The notes under the pieces: model-generated
The model's database searches: none
What the model was told of the DNA's origin: nothing
Seen by the model: the letters and a program-made list of their open reading frames with translations, nothing else
DNA from: an uncultured Rickettsiales bacterium
Lineage (GTDB): Bacteria; Pseudomonadota; Alphaproteobacteria; Rickettsiales; Midichloriaceae
Length of the DNA: 7,186 nt
Direction of reading: 5' to 3'
Assembly: GCA_937996615.1 (NCBI GenBank)
Contig: CALKVD010000023.1
Location: 1 to 7,186 of the forward strand
Part shown: positions 5,103 to 7,186 of the stretch, in pieces
Numbering within the stretch: position 1 is the first letter of the stretch
How the letters are laid out: every line of letters starts with the position of its first letter
Translations under genes and position numbers: made by a program

Positions 5103-7186
5103 CTACTCTACCCCTAGTTGCAAATTACCGATAGTGTGGATCAAAAACGCATATTGTTCTGCGACTTCCCGAACCAAAGCATATCGCCCCGAATTGCCAC
5201 CATGTCCCGCATTCATATTAGTTTTAAGCAATATCACACTATCCTGGTTGATATTTTTTTCACGAATTTTTGCTACCCATTTTGCCGCTTCCCAATAACC
5301 AACTCTGGGATCAGTTAAGCCAGTTGTTGCAAAGATATGGGGATACTTTTGTGATATTACGTTATCATAAGGTGAATATGACATAATATAATCAAAGTGC
5401 TCTTTAGACGCTTCCGGATTACCCCATTCTTGGTATTCTCCAGGAGTAAGCGGCAAACTGCTGTCCAGCATGGTATTCATAACATCAACAAACGGAACAT
5501 CAGCCAACACCGCGTTAAACAAATCTGGTCGCAAGTTAAGACAAGCTCCAACCAGCATTCCTCCGGCACTACCACCATGGATTGCAATCCGCCCAACTGT
5601 GCCATACTCTAGCTCCAACAATTTTTCCGCAACATCAATAAAGTCAAAAAAAGTATTTTTTTTATCGAGCATTTTACCATTTTCGTACCATTCTTCACCC
5701 AAATCATCCCCACCTCTAATATGAGCAATCGCATAGGTAAATCCAAGATCAACCAATGGGATAATATTAGGTCTGAACGACGCTGGAATCGAGATGCCAT
5801 AAGAGCCATAGCCATAGAGCAACAGGGGTTTTTGGTTTATTGCATCTGTTTGTTGACAAGTTATTTCCTTTTTGTTATGGCGATCAGCTTGATTATGAAT
5901 CTGGTGATTATATAAAACCGACACCATAACTTCTGTTCCGTCTCTCGCAGTAATTGCCAACCTCTCAACGGTATAGCGAGAACTATCAAAAGTTTTTGGG
6001 ACTTTTTGTTTTTTTACTATATTCGTTTCCAAACTCCCAAAATCCAGCTCCCTTATTTGCGGCGGAGTTCTGAGCGAACTATAGTAGTATCTTAACCTAA
6101 TAGCGCTATATGAAGTAAAAACAACCTCGGCGTAATAAGCCGGGTCATCAAATTGGATCGTATGTTGTAAATTGAATTCGTTTTTTTGGTTTTCCCCTTT
6201 TTCCTTATGTTCCTTTACTTTATATACTAACAATTGAACTAATCCATTCTCCTTAGCAGTAACCACGCAATGATCTTGGAACATTGTCATATTAACCAAA
6301 TATCTTTGTTTATTATGCGGGATCAGTTCCTCAAAATTTTCGGTTTGCCAATTATTTGCCAACAAACTATTGATTTTAACCCTAGCTAATCTAAAATTAT
6401 TTCCCTGGTCATTCAGCAGAATATAAAAATTATCGCCAAGATGACTGACATCATAGCGGCAGTTTGCAGCCCTACTCATAGTTAGATTCAACTTCATCGT
6501 TTGATCCTTAGCGTTGATCCAGAATATTTCGTGCGAGTCACTACTCGAAGATTTGATGAAGATATATTCCCTGCTTTCACTGAGCCAAATACTAACACTA
6601 AAAGCTTCATCCTGTTCGTCATAGATCAGTTGATCGGTGGAATGATTATCAGCAAAACTTCTTGCAACCAAATCACTATCCATCAAATTATTGCCATCTA
6701 AGCAGTTATTTAGCGTAATATCATGGTATAACACCCTCTGCGCCCGCCATTGCTCATTGGCGGGAATATAGAAAAATCCTGAGCAATCTTGCCGCCAGAC
6801 AACTTCCCCCATCGTATTTTCAATTCTAAGTTGTGGCGCTTGATTATTACACAAATCTTTTAGATAGATATCATATCGCTCATCTCCCTTATAATCAATA
6901 CTATAGGCAACTAGTTGCTGGTTAGCACTAACCCTAACACAACCAATTCGGCAATATTGCTGGTTTAGAGCTAGCTGGTTTTCATCAAGAAAAATTTCCT
7001 CTTTGGCATCTAAGCTTTGGTATTTCCTACAATGCATCCAATATTGTTGCCCGGCTTCAATTCTTTTATAGTAATAATAGCCTTGATCTAAATATGGTAC
7101 AGTATAATCATCCTCATTGATAAATTCCCGCATCTTTTCCTCCAAAGATTCAACTGCTTTTAACCAAGGAGCAAAAACATTTTCAG
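5103..7186 (-). CDS. ptrB: Oligopeptidase B (protease II, N-terminus beyond window end)
   Basis: Oligopeptidase B is a cytoplasmic serine peptidase of the prolyl oligopeptidase family (S9A) that cleaves short peptides after Arg or Lys. The frame stays open to the window edge; 13 more codons (ENVFAPWLKAVES) precede the TTG at 7145 and match the family, so that TTG is not the start and about 45 residues are missing. Of 693 visible residues, the first part is the beta-propeller (for example DDPAY and LRYYYSSLRTPP), followed by the alpha/beta-hydrolase domain beginning near LLLYGYGSYG. The catalytic triad is complete: Ser539 in GGSAGG, Asp625 in TGLTDPRV, His661 in NAGHGG. LPLTPGEYQEWGNP carries the Glu that binds the basic P1 residue. 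A polar stretch of about 25 residues just before the hydrolase domain is longer than in E. coli. It is followed by priA. Confidence 0.96.
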   Translation of the reverse strand, partial: ENVFAPWLKAVESLEEKMREFINEDDYTVPYLDQGYYYYKRIEAGQQYWMHCRKYQSLDAKEEIFLDENQLALNQQYCRIGCVRVSANQQLVAYSIDYKGDERYDIYLKDLCNNQAPQLRIENTMGEVVWRQDCSGFFYIPANEQWRAQRVLYHDITLNNCLDGNNLMDSDLVARSFADNHSTDQLIYDEQDEAFSVSIWLSESREYIFIKSSSSDSHEIFWINAKDQTMKLNLTMSRAANCRYDVSHLGDNFYILLNDQGNNFRLARVKINSLLANNWQTENFEELIPHNKQRYLVNMTMFQDHCVVTAKENGLVQLLVYKVKEHKEKGENQKNEFNLQHTIQFDDPAYYAEVVFTSYSAIRLRYYYSSLRTPPQIRELDFGSLETNIVKKQKVPKTFDSSRYTVERLAITARDGTEVMVSVLYNHQIHNQADRHNKKEITCQQTDAINQKPLLLYGYGSYGISIPASFRPNIIPLVDLGFTYAIAHIRGGDDLGEEWYENGKMLDKKNTFFDFIDVAEKLLELEYGTVGRIAIHGGSAGGMLVGACLNLRPDLFNAVLADVPFVDVMNTMLDSSLPLTPGEYQEWGNPEASKEHFDYIMSYSPYDNVISQKYPHIFATTGLTDPRVGYWEAAKWVAKIREKNINQDSVILLKTNMNAGHGGNSGRYALVREVAEQYAFLIHTIGNLQLGVE

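Noticed and set aside
5429..5437. Gln in place of a second Glu in the PtrB P1 pocket motif (GEYQEWGNP) as evidence of changed specificity
   Set aside because: The first Glu, the main basic-residue contact, is kept, and the second position seems to vary in alphaproteobacterial relatives, so no change in specificity can be claimed.
5470..5724. Plus-strand frames opposite ptrB
   Set aside because: They overlap the conserved catalytic domain of ptrB in antisense, have low-complexity Ser/Pro-rich translations and no family features.
5103..7145. ptrB starting at TTG 7145
   Set aside because: Thirteen further in-frame codons up to the window edge match the oligopeptidase B N-terminal region; the true start is outside the window.
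1..7186. CRISPR array, tRNA, rRNA, insertion sequence or phage genes
   Set aside because: No regularly spaced repeats, no tRNA-like cloverleaf, no transposase or integrase motifs and no phage proteins are visible on either strand.

Overview
The window is about 7.2 kb of AT-rich DNA holding five conserved bacterial genes. Three lie on the plus strand (ssb, folE, and a fused rimB-rimK gene) and two on the minus strand (ptrB, then priA). The base composition, long AT-rich spacers, the SSB sequence, and PriA and oligopeptidase B of ordinary bacterial type would suit an AT-rich alphaproteobacterium, possibly a host-associated one of the Rickettsiales or Holosporales kind. That placement is inference from protein style and composition; there is no rRNA or other marker in the window to prove it.

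Layout. Positions 3-356 carry the last 117 codons of ssb, whose start lies before the window. A 278-bp gene-free stretch follows; its main feature is a perfect 27-bp inverted repeat with a 3-nt loop (464-520). folE (GTP cyclohydrolase I, 635-1231) is complete with all expected zinc and catalytic residues. After a 107-bp gap comes a 464-codon gene (1339-2733) joining an N-terminal retropepsin-like RimB domain to a complete RimK ribosomal S6 glutamate ligase. It ends facing priA across a 237-bp convergent spacer (2734-2970). That spacer holds a 52-codon plus-strand ORF and, on the other strand, two protein-like reading frames that look like one peptide broken by a frameshift.

On the minus strand, ptrB (oligopeptidase B, 5103 to beyond 7186) lacks only its N-terminus, which lies past the window end. 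priA (2971-5040) begins 62 nt after the ptrB stop, so the two may be co-transcribed.

Functions. SSB and PriA belong to DNA replication and restart; PriA loads the replisome at stalled forks and is known to contact the SSB C-terminal tip in other bacteria. FolE starts pterin synthesis (folate or queuosine). The RimB-RimK fusion would add, and perhaps remove, glutamates on ribosomal protein S6. PtrB is a cytoplasmic peptidase that cuts after basic residues. Apart from a possible ptrB-priA pair this looks like a housekeeping neighbourhood, not a dedicated system. The points most worth a second look are the RimB-RimK fusion, the perfect inverted repeat and the convergent spacer.
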